Shown here in pieces: positions 7,622-15,810 of a stretch of DNA of 32,534 nt. Each line of letters starts with the position of its first letter. Within the stretch, counting starts at the first letter, position 1. A program made the position numbers and the translations under genes. Under the pieces are notes generated by a model. The model searched no databases and was not told where the DNA came from. It saw only the letters and a program-made list of their open reading frames with translations. Source of the stretch: DATMXT01 sp035560415 (GTDB lineage: Bacteria; Bacillota; Clostridia; Oscillospirales; Feifaniaceae); contig DATMZG010000002.1 in the NCBI GenBank assembly GCA_035560415.1, positions 1-32,534 on the forward strand. Direction: 5' to 3'.

Positions 7622-8815
7622 ATGAAGTACAACTTCGACGAAATCATTGACAGAAAAGGCTACGGCCAGGCCAAGTGGGAGCCCGCCATTCTCGAGGGAA
7701 AGTTTGGCGAGCCGGACCTGCTCTCCTACTGGGTGGCGGACATGGACTTCCGCACTGTCCCCGAAGTCATCGAGGCCGTCAAGAAGGGCGCCGAGCACGG
7801 CATCTGGGGCTACACCTCCTTCATGCCCAAGTTCTATGAGGCGTATCTCGGCTGGCAGAAAAAGCGCAACGGCTGGGAGGCCAAGCAGGAGTGGTTCCGC
7901 TACACCCCCGGCGTGGTCAACGCCTTGAACCAGGCCATTCAGGCCTTCTCAAACGAAGGCGACGAGATCATCATTCAGCGCCCCGTGTACTATCCTTTCA
8001 CCAACTCCATTCTGGCGCAGGGCCGCGTCATCGTCAACAATGCCCTCATCTACAAGGGCGACCACTATGAGGTCGACTTTGCGAACTTCGAGAAGCTCGC
8101 AAGCTCCCCGAAGTGCAAGATGTTCATCATGAGCAACCCGCACAATCCGGTCGGCAAGGTCTTCACGAAGGAAGAGCTGACAAAGATGGGCGAGATTTGC
8201 AACAAGTACGGCGTCTTTGTCTGCGCCGACGAAATTCACTCCGACCTCATCGTCCCCGGCTTCAAGCACACGGTCTACGCGTCTTTGGGCAAGGAATTCG
8301 CCGACAACTGCCTTGTCTGCCACGCCCCCTCCAAGACCTTCAACCTCGCGGGCCTGCAGGTCTCCTGCATCATGATTCCGGGCGAAGAGGCCCGCGCCAA
8401 GTTCGACGCCGTCTCCAAGAAGTTCTCGGTCGGCAGCCCCAACTTCTTTGGCGCCGTCGCGGCCGCCGCCGCTTTCGAGCACGGCGAGGACTGGCTCAAA
8501 GAGTGCTACGCCTACATTCTCGAAAACTACAAGTATGTCAAAGAGTTCTGCGCTTCCCACTGGGGCGGCAAGGTCAAGCCGGTCAACATGGAGGGCACTT
8601 ACCTCATGTGGCTCGACTTCAATGCCGTTGAGAAGGACCCGGACAAGCTCGAGCAGGTCATGCTGAAAAAGGCCAAAGTTGCGCTTGACGAAGGCAAGAT
8701 TTTCGGCACTGAGGGCAACGGCTTTGAGCGCATCAACCTGGCGACTCCGAAGTCCTTTATCGTGGAACTCATGGACCGCATAGCGAAGGCCCTCAAGGAA
8801 GAGTACGGCATCTAA
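7622..8815 (+). CDS. MalY/PatB-type PLP-dependent C-S lyase (aminotransferase fold I)
   Basis: A 397-aa fold-type I PLP enzyme of the MalY/PatB group (cystathionine beta-lyase-like). These cleave cysteine S-conjugates or cystathionine by beta-elimination, giving a thiol, pyruvate and ammonia. Group hallmarks are WVADMDF (37-43), SNPHNPVGKVF (171-181), the cofactor Asp in CADEIHSDL (201-209) and the Schiff-base Lys238 in APSKTFNLAGL. Length is normal. It follows ridA by 18 nt with an AGGAGG site, so the two are one operon, ended by the hairpin at 8838. Its two likely natural roles are methionine/cysteine metabolism and degradation of S-conjugates; the neighbouring M20 hydrolases favour the latter (inference). 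Confidence 0.9.
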   Translation: MKYNFDEIIDRKGYGQAKWEPAILEGKFGEPDLLSYWVADMDFRTVPEVIEAVKKGAEHGIWGYTSFMPKFYEAYLGWQKKRNGWEAKQEWFRYTPGVVNALNQAIQAFSNEGDEIIIQRPVYYPFTNSILAQGRVIVNNALIYKGDHYEVDFANFEKLASSPKCKMFIMSNPHNPVGKVFTKEELTKMGEICNKYGVFVCADEIHSDLIVPGFKHTVYASLGKEFADNCLVCHAPSKTFNLAGLQVSCIMIPGEEARAKFDAVSKKFSVGSPNFFGAVAAAAAFEHGEDWLKECYAYILENYKYVKEFCASHWGGKVKPVNMEGTYLMWLDFNAVEKDPDKLEQVMLKKAKVALDEGKIFGTEGNGFERINLATPKSFIVELMDRIAKALKEEYGI

Positions 8816-8837
8816 GCCTGCACGTTTCTCTTTGGAC

Positions 8838-8888
8838 GGATGCCTCAAACTCTCCGGGGAAGTCCTGGGGAGCTTGAGGCATCCTTTT
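8838..8888 (+). terminator. Rho-independent terminator after the C-S lyase gene
   Basis: An 11-bp stem, GGATGCCTCAA (8838-8848) with TTGAGGCATCC (8874-8884), encloses a GC-rich loop and is followed by TTTT. It separates the ridA-lyase operon from the M20 pair. Confidence 0.8.
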
Positions 8889-8981
8889 AATCAGCGGGGG
8901 ATATTTTGACGGCGCAAGAACACCCGCAACCGCCAAACGGCCCCGACACCCTTGTCAATTTTAGTATAGGGAGGTTTCACC

Positions 8982-10178
8982 ATGCTTGACGCAAAGACCA
9001 TTGCGGCGGCCGTGAGCGATCTGGGGCCGGAGCTTATCGCCATGCGCCGCAAATTCCACCTGCGCCCCGAGATTGGCGGCGCCGAAAAGGAGACCTCGGC
9101 ATTTTGCGTTTCCGAAGCCGAAAAGCTGGGGCTGTCTGTCGAGATGATCACAGGCTGCGCCTTTGCGGCGACCCTCGACACCGGGCGCCCCGGTAAGACC
9201 ATCTACATGCGGACCGACATGGACGCCCTGCCGATGAAGGAGGACCCCATGAACGGCGGCGGAATTCCAAAACCCTGCGTGTCGGAAACTCCGGGCGTCG
9301 CCCACACCTGCGGGCACGACGCCCACACCGCCATTCTGGTCGGGGCCATGAAGTGCCTCACGGCACACAAGGGCGAGCTCTCGGGCAAAGTCGTTTTCCT
9401 GTTTGAGTCCGGGGAGGAGAACTTCGGCTCGGGCCGCGAAATTGAGGCCTATCTGAAGGAAAAGGGCGGGGACCTCATCTGGGGCCTCCATGTGGCGCCC
9501 GACCTGCCCGTGGGCGTCATGAACTGCGGCGCCGGCGTGCGCACCTCGGGGGCCGGCAAAATTGAGCTCACGTTCCACGGCCGCGGCGGGCACTCGAGCC
9601 GGCCCGACCGCTCTGTCAACCCGCATGTCGCGGCGGCAGCCGCCATATTGGCCCTCCAGACCGTCGTGCCGCTCGGCGTCAACCCCAACCACTTTGCGAC
9701 CCTGGCCATCTGCTCCTGGAACGGCGGCGCCATGCCAAACGTCATTCCGGACGACGCCAAAGTCACCGGCGGCTTCCGGGTCTACAACACGGCCGACGGC
9801 GATAAAATCGCCCAAAAAGTCAAAAGCATCGCAAACGACCTTGCGGCGGCCCACGGCTGCACGGCCGAAGTCGCGGCCGAGCTTCTGATTGTGCCCATTA
9901 AAAACGACGCGGGGCTCGCCAAAATGGCTGTTGCGGCCATGGCCAAGCAGGGAATTGCGCATGTCGACATTCCGCCCATCGGCCCCTCCGAGACTTTCGG
10001 GTACTATTCCGAAGTGCTGCCGGCGGCCTTCGCCCTGGTCGGCTGCGGCAACAAAGAGGCCGGCATCACGGCCGGAAACCACATGGAGCGTTTCGACATT
10101 GACGAGGCGGCGCTTGTGCTGGGCTGCATGGTGTCGGTCCAGTTCGTCTGCGACGCCATGGCTGAGGGAGGGATGTAA
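8982..10178 (+). CDS. M20 family amidohydrolase, copy 1
   Basis: A 398-aa M20D-type amidohydrolase (hippurate/N-acyl-amino-acid hydrolase group), which removes an acyl group from an N-acylated amino acid. Binuclear metal-site elements are present: CGHDAHT (110-116), ESGEEN (142-147, with catalytic Glu145), His170 in GLHV, and His367 in GNHMERFDID. The dimerisation-domain segment GHSSRPDRSVNPH (203-215) is also intact. ATG at 8982 follows GGGAGG. The stop is one base before the ATG of a second enzyme of exactly the same length, so the pair is a tandem duplication in one transcript. No good promoter was seen in the 92 bp between the terminator and the start. Confidence 0.9.
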   Translation: MLDAKTIAAAVSDLGPELIAMRRKFHLRPEIGGAEKETSAFCVSEAEKLGLSVEMITGCAFAATLDTGRPGKTIYMRTDMDALPMKEDPMNGGGIPKPCVSETPGVAHTCGHDAHTAILVGAMKCLTAHKGELSGKVVFLFESGEENFGSGREIEAYLKEKGGDLIWGLHVAPDLPVGVMNCGAGVRTSGAGKIELTFHGRGGHSSRPDRSVNPHVAAAAAILALQTVVPLGVNPNHFATLAICSWNGGAMPNVIPDDAKVTGGFRVYNTADGDKIAQKVKSIANDLAAAHGCTAEVAAELLIVPIKNDAGLAKMAVAAMAKQGIAHVDIPPIGPSETFGYYSEVLPAAFALVGCGNKEAGITAGNHMERFDIDEAALVLGCMVSVQFVCDAMAEGGM

Positions 10179-10179
10179 T

Positions 10180-11376
10180 ATGTTCGACACAAAGACCATC
10201 ATCAGCGAAGTGGAGGCGGCCGAGCAGAGCATGATCGCCCTGCGCCGCACGCTGCACGAGCACCCGGAGCTCGGCGGCTTCGAGGACTTCACCTCAGGCC
10301 TCGCACAGGACGAGATGAAAAAACTGGGGCTCCCCATTGTCATGATCACAAAACAGGCCTTTGCCGCGACCCTCGACACCGGCCGCCCCGGCAAGACGGT
10401 CATGCTGCGGGCCGACATGGACGCCCTGAAAATTCAGGAGGATGCGAACAACTTAAAAGGGCCCAAAGTGGCGGTCTCCAAGGTCGACGGCATGTGCCAC
10501 GCCTGCGGACACGACGCCCACACCTCAAACCTCATCCACTGCGCCCGCATTCTCGCCAAGCACAAAGATGAGCTCGAGGGCAAAATTGTCTTTCTGTTCG
10601 AGTCGGGGGAGGAGAACAACGCCTCGGCCCTCGCCATTTGCGACTACCTTGAGAACAACAAGCCCGACGTGCTGTTCGGGCTGCATGTCGGCAGCGACGA
10701 GGAGTTCGGACACCTGACCGTCACCGACGGCGTGCGCTCCTCCGGCGTCGCCCTCATCACGCCGACTTTCGTCGGTGTCGAGGGGCACTCGAGCCGGCCC
10801 GACCTGTCGGTCAACCCCATCGTGCCGGCGGCCGCCGCCTATATGGACCTGACCTGCGCCGTTCCGCTCATGGCCGACCCCGCCCACATCAACATCCTGT
10901 CCATGTGCATGGTGCAGGGCGGAGACGCCTTTAACATCATTCCCCGCACCGTCACGATGTCGGGGGCGCTGCGCTTCTTTGACCCCGTTGACGGCGAGCA
11001 CATCGTGCCGACCGCGAGAGCCATGTGCGAGCACACGGCGAAGGCGTACGGCTGCACCGTCCTTTGGCCGGACATCCCCATGTTCATGTACATGCCCATC
11101 ATCAACGACCCCGCGGTCTGCGATGTGGCCCGCGCCGCCTGCGACAAGGTGCTGCCGGGCTTTCGCAAGGAGATGGCGGGCATGGCCGGCAGCGAGTCCT
11201 TCGGCCGGTACTCCAGACTCGTGCCCTCCTGCTTCTCGTGGGTCGGGGCCGGAAACGCCGAAGAGGGCATGAACGCCGCCCACCACAACAAGAACTTCGA
11301 CATTGACGAGCGGAGCCTTGCCGTCTGCGCAAAACTCACGCTGCAATTTGCGGCCGAGTACTGCGCAAAGAAGTAG
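10180..11376 (+). CDS. M20 family amidohydrolase, copy 2
   Basis: A 398-aa paralogue of the preceding enzyme. It keeps HEHPELGG (26-33), RADMDAL, CGHDAHT (109-115), ESGEEN (141-146), His169 in GLHV and a C-terminal AAHHNKNFDIDE with the metal His, so it should be active. FAATLDTGRPGKT (61-73) is identical and at the same position in both copies, whereas the middle and C-terminal parts diverge clearly; this suggests an old duplication with split substrate preference. The open frame runs far upstream (to 9889), but the real start is the ATG at 10180, one base after the copy 1 stop, with GGGAGGGATG as binding site. The operon ends at the hairpin at 11406. Confidence 0.9.
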   Translation: MFDTKTIISEVEAAEQSMIALRRTLHEHPELGGFEDFTSGLAQDEMKKLGLPIVMITKQAFAATLDTGRPGKTVMLRADMDALKIQEDANNLKGPKVAVSKVDGMCHACGHDAHTSNLIHCARILAKHKDELEGKIVFLFESGEENNASALAICDYLENNKPDVLFGLHVGSDEEFGHLTVTDGVRSSGVALITPTFVGVEGHSSRPDLSVNPIVPAAAAYMDLTCAVPLMADPAHINILSMCMVQGGDAFNIIPRTVTMSGALRFFDPVDGEHIVPTARAMCEHTAKAYGCTVLWPDIPMFMYMPIINDPAVCDVARAACDKVLPGFRKEMAGMAGSESFGRYSRLVPSCFSWVGAGNAEEGMNAAHHNKNFDIDERSLAVCAKLTLQFAAEYCAKK

Positions 11377-11405
11377 AGACGCCGCCGCCCCCCTGTCTGA
11401 ACTGC

Positions 11406-11445
11406 CCCCCGGACGCCGCCTGAATGGCGGCGCCCGGGGGATTTT
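11406..11445 (+). terminator. Rho-independent terminator after the M20 pair
   Basis: A 15-bp stem with one mismatch pairs CCCCCGGACGCCGCC (11406-11420) with 11426-11440 around a 5-nt loop, followed by ATTTT. It makes the downstream permease a separate transcription unit. Confidence 0.8.
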
Positions 11446-11548
11446 GTCGTCTCATGGGCGAGGGGGGGCGGGCCCATGAAAAAACGCACAAAAAACAGAC
11501 CGGCTTGGAGCAGAATTAGCAAGTTATGAACAAACTGTAAAATTTAAC

Positions 11549-11577
11549 TTGAAAAGGGCTTTTGGGGTCATTATAAT
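11549..11577 (+). promoter_or_regulatory. Near-consensus promoter of the permease gene
   Basis: TTGAAA (11549-11554), a 17-bp spacer and TATAAT (11572-11577). This is the best sigma-A promoter in the left half of the window, 35 nt upstream of the permease ATG. It overlaps an in-frame upstream ATG at 11549, which therefore is not the start. Confidence 0.85.
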
Positions 11578-11611
11578 TGAACTAACCCTAATAGGTGAGG
11601 AGGATATTACC

Positions 11612-12817
11612 ATGCAACCATGGGTACTTAACCAGGGCTCAGCTTTGCTGATTGTGGCCATCATCATGTGGATTTCAGACATTGTGGGCACAGCAACCAA
11701 GGCAAAGGTTCCGGGCACGTTCGTTCTCTCGCTCATTTTGCTTGTCGGTTGGTGGACCGTTCTTCCGCAGGACCTGCTCGACATTTCCGGTGTTACGGCG
11801 CTTGCCAGTTTTGTACGCTATTACATCATGGTGCAAATCGGTACGCTCTTTGACCCCAAGGAGCTCCTCCGCGAGTGGAAGACGGTTCTGACGACCCTCT
11901 CCGCCGTTGTCGGCATCATCATCATGGTCTACGGCATCGGCCAGTTCCTCATGGAGCCCAACATCGCGCTCGCCATGACCCCTCCGCTGACCGGCGGCGT
12001 CATGGCCATGATGCTCATGAGCGATGCGGCAAACGCCCTCGGGCGCACCGATGCGGCCACCGTCGCGGTGCTCGCCTGCGTACTTCAGGGCTTCATGGGA
12101 ATGCCCGGCGCGTCGTTTTGCCTGACGAGGGCCGGCAAGCCCATGCTTGAGCAGTTCAGGGCCGGCACCTTTGTCGCCGAGGGCGGCGCAAAGGAAGACG
12201 CCGAGTCCAAGCCGAAACTCGTTGAGAAAATCCCGAAAAAATACCGCTCGGGCAACTACTACATCACGACCCTCATATTCTTTGCGCTGCTCTCCATGAT
12301 GCTGGCGAGCTTTTGCGCCAGCCACGGGCTCTCGCTCATCAACAGCTCCATCACCGGCATCATCGTCGGCATTCTCGCCTCGGCCTTGGGCCTCATTGAG
12401 AAGGACCCGCAGGGCAAGGCCCAGATGGCCGGCTACTCCAACTTCGTGCTCATGCCCTCGCTGCTCGGCAGCCTCAAGACCGCAACGCCCCAGCTCGTGG
12501 GCAGCCTCATCGCCCCGCTCCTCATCGGCTTTGCGCTTGCCCTCGTCGGCGTCATCATCCCCTCCTACTTTGTCGGAACCAGCAAGCCCGTCGGCTTCAA
12601 CAAGTTCATTGCCGTCGCCTGCGGCCTCAACTGCTTCCTCGGTTTCCCGCCCAACTACTATGTGACGATGGAGACCATCAACACCCTCACGGAGGACGAG
12701 GCGGAGCGCAAATTCCTCACCGACCAGCTGCTCCCCAAGATGATCATCGCCTCCATCACGGCCGTTTCAGTGGTCTCGGTGCTGATTGCAGGGGTCATGA
12801 CGAGTATGCTCAGGTAG
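11612..12817 (+). CDS. Polytopic membrane permease of unknown substrate
   Basis: A 401-aa integral membrane protein with roughly ten hydrophobic segments in two halves, separated by a charged cytoplasmic loop at about residues 172-218 (rich in Lys and Glu). This two-halves layout resembles secondary transporters of the GltS/CitT/KdgT type, but I do not recognise the family with confidence. Glycine/proline-rich stretches that could form re-entrant loops are MTPPLTGGVMAM (about 122-133) and the GFPPNYYVTME segment near residue 350. Start is the ATG at 11612 with GAGGAGG upstream. It has its own strong promoter and terminator, directly after the M20 amidohydrolase pair, so uptake of their N-acyl substrate or export of a product is a reasonable inference. 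Confidence 0.7.
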   Translation: MQPWVLNQGSALLIVAIIMWISDIVGTATKAKVPGTFVLSLILLVGWWTVLPQDLLDISGVTALASFVRYYIMVQIGTLFDPKELLREWKTVLTTLSAVVGIIIMVYGIGQFLMEPNIALAMTPPLTGGVMAMMLMSDAANALGRTDAATVAVLACVLQGFMGMPGASFCLTRAGKPMLEQFRAGTFVAEGGAKEDAESKPKLVEKIPKKYRSGNYYITTLIFFALLSMMLASFCASHGLSLINSSITGIIVGILASALGLIEKDPQGKAQMAGYSNFVLMPSLLGSLKTATPQLVGSLIAPLLIGFALALVGVIIPSYFVGTSKPVGFNKFIAVACGLNCFLGFPPNYYVTMETINTLTEDEAERKFLTDQLLPKMIIASITAVSVVSVLIAGVMTSMLR

Positions 12818-12833
12818 TTTTACACTTATCGAA

Positions 12834-12863
12834 AACAGGGCCCCAGCAGGGGTCCTGTTTTTT
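12834..12863 (+). terminator. Rho-independent terminator after the permease gene
   Basis: An 11-bp stem, AACAGGGCCCC (12834-12844) with GGGGTCCTGTT (12849-12859), loop AGCA, then TTTT. One G-T wobble pair in the stem. Confidence 0.85.
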
Positions 12864-12892
12864 GCGTATGGAGCATAGTCGCCTCAACCCGC

Positions 12893-12921
12893 TTTACAAT
12901 TCGAAAATTATGGTATACACT
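12893..12921 (+). promoter_or_regulatory. Possible promoter of the GT-C-like gene / pncB unit
   Basis: TTTACA (12893-12898) with TACACT at 12916-12921 (17-bp spacer) or TATACA at 12914-12919 (15 bp). The -10 falls inside the decamer repeats at 12911-12940, so any protein bound to them would compete with RNA polymerase. Confidence 0.4.
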
Positions 12922-12940
12922 GGTATACACTGTTATACAC
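12911..12940. repeat. Three tandem 10-bp repeats with GTATAC cores
   Basis: TGGTATACAC, TGGTATACAC and TGTTATACAC follow each other without a gap. Each unit is one helical turn, and the palindrome GTATAC sits in the first two (TTATAC in the third). The array lies over the predicted -10 and start site of the gene at 12983, a layout expected of an operator. It is too short and has no spacers, so it is not a CRISPR. Confidence 0.6.
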
Positions 12941-12982
12941 AAAAAACGCGCCGCTCTCACCGCAGCGGCAGGGGAGGTGAGC

Positions 12983-14350
12983 ATGCAGCGAAAACTTTTT
13001 GCCGAATATGCCGCAGTGGCAGCGCTTGCCATGGCGCGCCTGTCGCTGGCAGGGCTCACCTATACGCCCTTTCTCGACGACTATATTCAGTATTACAACT
13101 ACGCGCACCTGATGGGCACGCTGCCCGAAACGGTCAAAACGCTCGGGCTCCTCGCCGCCCGCCCCATTGCGGGACTTTTAGACATTGTGCTGTGGTCGCG
13201 GTTTTACGGATACCTCTTTGCGGCTGTCATGCTGCTGTCTCTCCTCTACGCCGCGTCGGCCGTCGTCTTCCGCCGGCTCTTTGAGGCGGGCAGCTTCTTT
13301 TATGTCGTCTACCTGCTCTTCCCCTTGAATCTTGAAGGGACCTTCTGGCTTTCGGCCGCAACCCGCATTGTGCCGGCCCTGCTCCTTGCGGCTTTGGCGG
13401 GCACTTACGCGAAGGCCGGCTGGCCCCTTGCGGCAGGACTTTGCTGTCTTTTGGCTGCCGGCTTTTATGAGCAGGGCTTTGTGCTGGCGGCGGGCCTTGT
13501 CATCTGGTACGCCGTAGAGACGAGGAAATGGCGCACGGCCGCAGTCGCCCCCCTCTCTTTTGTCCTCTATGCGCTTTTGACGCGGCTGGCCGGGGAGTCG
13601 GCCCTCTACGGCGTGCGGACCAAGTATGTCATGCCGTGGGTCATCTTCGGCCGTGTGACCGAGCAAATCTGGGGCGTCTTAAAAGGCGGAGCGGCCGTCA
13701 CCCTCAAAGGGGCCGGCCGGGGGCTGACGGCGGAGCTTTGGGCGTATGCCGCCATGGCGGTCTGCCTGCTTCTCGTCTGGAGCCTCCACAAAGACAGCGC
13801 CGGCAGACCCCGTATGATTTTGCTGGGACTTGCCTTTGCGGCGGGGCCGCTTGTCCCCTTTTTTTTCATCGCCAACCCCTGGGTCAGCATGCGGGCGGCC
13901 GCCTGCTGCGTTCCGGGGCTTGCGCTTGCGGCCGACGCCGCCTTGGGCAGCCGCAGAGCGGCCTCAGTGGCCGTCGCCGCGGTGTTCTTATTTGCGACGG
14001 CCTCGGAACTCGCCGACTACGCCGCCGTCGCCCGGCATGACGCCGCGCTGCTTGAGGCATTGGCTTCGGCGACCGAGGGCATGGGGCGGGGCACAAGTGT
14101 CGGCGTCTACGGACTTGAGCCCTATGTCCTGCCGGAGCAAAATTATATTTGGCACGAACACATCCACGGGGTGACCGAGAGCCGCTGGGCCCTGACCGGC
14201 GGGCTTCGGGCGGCGGCAAACAGCCTGGAAGTGCCGACCGTCACGCCGCTGGCCCGGAATATTTACTTGGATTACGCGGATCTTACACAGTATGACGTCT
14301 TTTTACAGGCGGACGAGGGAATGACAATTACGGAGGTACCACCGAAATGA
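12983..14350 (+). CDS. GT-C-like polytopic membrane protein (putative glycosyltransferase)
   Basis: A 455-aa membrane protein with about ten transmembrane segments and an extracytoplasmic C-terminal tail of about 100 residues. An acidic FLDDYIQYY motif (30-38) follows the first segment, the place where GT-C glycosyltransferases (GtrII-like, using polyprenyl-phosphate sugars) keep their catalytic Asp. A second loop holds FPLNLEGTFWLSAATR. This suggests sugar transfer to a surface glycan, but the family assignment is by architecture only. ATG at 12983 is chosen over a GTG two codons earlier because GGGGAGG lies 5 nt upstream. Its stop overlaps the start of the nicotinate phosphoribosyltransferase gene by 4 bp (ATGA), so the two are translationally coupled. 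Confidence 0.7.
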   Translation: MQRKLFAEYAAVAALAMARLSLAGLTYTPFLDDYIQYYNYAHLMGTLPETVKTLGLLAARPIAGLLDIVLWSRFYGYLFAAVMLLSLLYAASAVVFRRLFEAGSFFYVVYLLFPLNLEGTFWLSAATRIVPALLLAALAGTYAKAGWPLAAGLCCLLAAGFYEQGFVLAAGLVIWYAVETRKWRTAAVAPLSFVLYALLTRLAGESALYGVRTKYVMPWVIFGRVTEQIWGVLKGGAAVTLKGAGRGLTAELWAYAAMAVCLLLVWSLHKDSAGRPRMILLGLAFAAGPLVPFFFIANPWVSMRAAACCVPGLALAADAALGSRRAASVAVAAVFLFATASELADYAAVARHDAALLEALASATEGMGRGTSVGVYGLEPYVLPEQNYIWHEHIHGVTESRWALTGGLRAAANSLEVPTVTPLARNIYLDYADLTQYDVFLQADEGMTITEVPPK

Positions 14351-15792
14351 GAGAGCCCGACTTCAACCCGAACCTCAGCATGATGTGCGATTACTATGAG
14401 CTGACGATGGGGAACGGCTATTTTGCAAATGGCATGGAGCAGCAGCCGGTCTATTTTGACCTCTATTTCCGCGACATTCCGGACGGCGGCGGTTTCTGCA
14501 TCGCCGCCGGCCTTGAGCAGGCGGTCGAATACCTGAGCCGGCTCTCCTTCACCGATGAGGACATTGAATTCCTGCGCAAAAAAGACGGCTTTTCCGAGGA
14601 GTTTCTAAGCTACTTGCGCAATTTCAAGTTCGAGTGCGACGTGTGGGCGGTGCCGGAGGGCACGCCGGTCTTTCCAAACGAACCCCTGGTGCAGGTCAGG
14701 GGGCCGGCGGCGCAGGCCCACCTGCTTGAGACCATGCTGCTCATGACCATCAACCACCAGACCCTCATCGCCACAAAGGCGGGCCGCATTGTGCGGGCGG
14801 CGGGGCACAGGCCGGTCATGGAGTTTGGCTCCCGGCGGGCGCAGGGCTATGCCGGCGCCATCTTGGGCGCCAGAGCCGCCTATATCGGCGGCTGCGCGGG
14901 CTCGGCCTGCACGATTGCCGAACAGCTCTACGGGGTTCCGGCCCTTGGCACCATGTCCCACGCCTGGGTGCAGATGTTCGACACGGAGCTTGACGCCTTT
15001 CGCGCCTACTGCAAACAGTATCCGTCAAAGGCGGTGCTGCTGGTCGACACTTACGACGTGCTGGGGAGCGGCGTCCCGAACGCCATTCAGGCATTTATTG
15101 AGGAGGTCCTGCCGCAGGGCTTTCGGCCGGCCGGCATCCGCATCGACTCGGGCGACATCGCCTACCTCTCGAAGCAAGCCAGAGCCATGCTCGACGAGGC
15201 CGGGTTCCCGGACTGCAAAATCACGGCCTCCAACTCGCTCGACGAGTACATCATCCGCGACACCATTCAGCAGGGGGCCTGCGTCGACTCCTTCGGGGTC
15301 GGCGAGCGGCTGATCACCTCAAAGAGCGAGCCGGTTTTGGGCGGCGTGTACAAGCTCGTGGCCATTGAGCGGGAGGGGAAAATTGTCCCGAAAATCAAAA
15401 TCAGCGAAAACGTCTCCAAAATCACGACGCCTCACTTCAAACGGGTCTACCGGCTGTACGAAAAGCGCAGCGGCAAGGCCATTGCCGACGTGCTGACGCT
15501 GCACAACGAGGTCATTGACGACAGTAAACCCTACACGATTTTCGACCCCGAGTTCACCTGGAAGCACAAGACCTTGAACAACTTTTCGGCCCGGAACCTC
15601 ATGGTGCGGGTTTTCGACAAGGGGAAGCTGGTCTACAAGCTGCCCTCGATTGAGGAAATTCGCAGCTACTGCAAAGCGCAGATCGGCACGCTGTGGGACG
15701 AGGTGCTGCGGTTTGAAAATCCGCACCGCTACTACGTCGACCTCTCGCTGCCGCTCTGGAAAGTCAAGCAGACGCTGCTCGAAGACATGTAG
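14347..15792 (+). CDS. pncB: Nicotinate phosphoribosyltransferase
   Basis: A 481-aa enzyme of NAD salvage that joins nicotinate and PRPP to nicotinate mononucleotide in an ATP-stimulated reaction. Family signs are the N-terminal DYYELTMGNGYF (15-26), FGSRRAQGY (160-168), GTMSHAWVQMF (201-211) with the phosphorylated His205, VDTYD, RIDSGDIAYLS and TASNSLDEY. Length is normal for the bacterial/Firmicutes type (about 480-490 aa). The ATG overlaps the upstream stop by 4 bp, and its binding site (GGAGG) lies inside the preceding gene. A macrodomain gene, also concerned with NAD-derived ADP-ribose, is convergent just downstream. Confidence 0.95.
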   Translation: MREPDFNPNLSMMCDYYELTMGNGYFANGMEQQPVYFDLYFRDIPDGGGFCIAAGLEQAVEYLSRLSFTDEDIEFLRKKDGFSEEFLSYLRNFKFECDVWAVPEGTPVFPNEPLVQVRGPAAQAHLLETMLLMTINHQTLIATKAGRIVRAAGHRPVMEFGSRRAQGYAGAILGARAAYIGGCAGSACTIAEQLYGVPALGTMSHAWVQMFDTELDAFRAYCKQYPSKAVLLVDTYDVLGSGVPNAIQAFIEEVLPQGFRPAGIRIDSGDIAYLSKQARAMLDEAGFPDCKITASNSLDEYIIRDTIQQGACVDSFGVGERLITSKSEPVLGGVYKLVAIEREGKIVPKIKISENVSKITTPHFKRVYRLYEKRSGKAIADVLTLHNEVIDDSKPYTIFDPEFTWKHKTLNNFSARNLMVRVFDKGKLVYKLPSIEEIRSYCKAQIGTLWDEVLRFENPHRYYVDLSLPLWKVKQTLLEDM

Positions 15793-15793
15793 C

Positions 15794-15810
15794 GCGGCTC
15801 AGAGAGCCGC
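15794..15810. terminator. Perfect hairpin between convergent pncB and macrodomain genes
   Basis: GCGGCTC (15794-15800) and GAGCCGC (15804-15810) form a perfect 7-bp stem with a 3-nt loop. It starts 2 nt after the pncB stop and overlaps the end of the macrodomain gene. There is no T-run on either side, so termination here is uncertain. Confidence 0.35.

Noticed and set aside
12911..12940. Short repeats considered as CRISPR
   Set aside because: Contiguous 10-bp units without spacers and no cas genes in the window.
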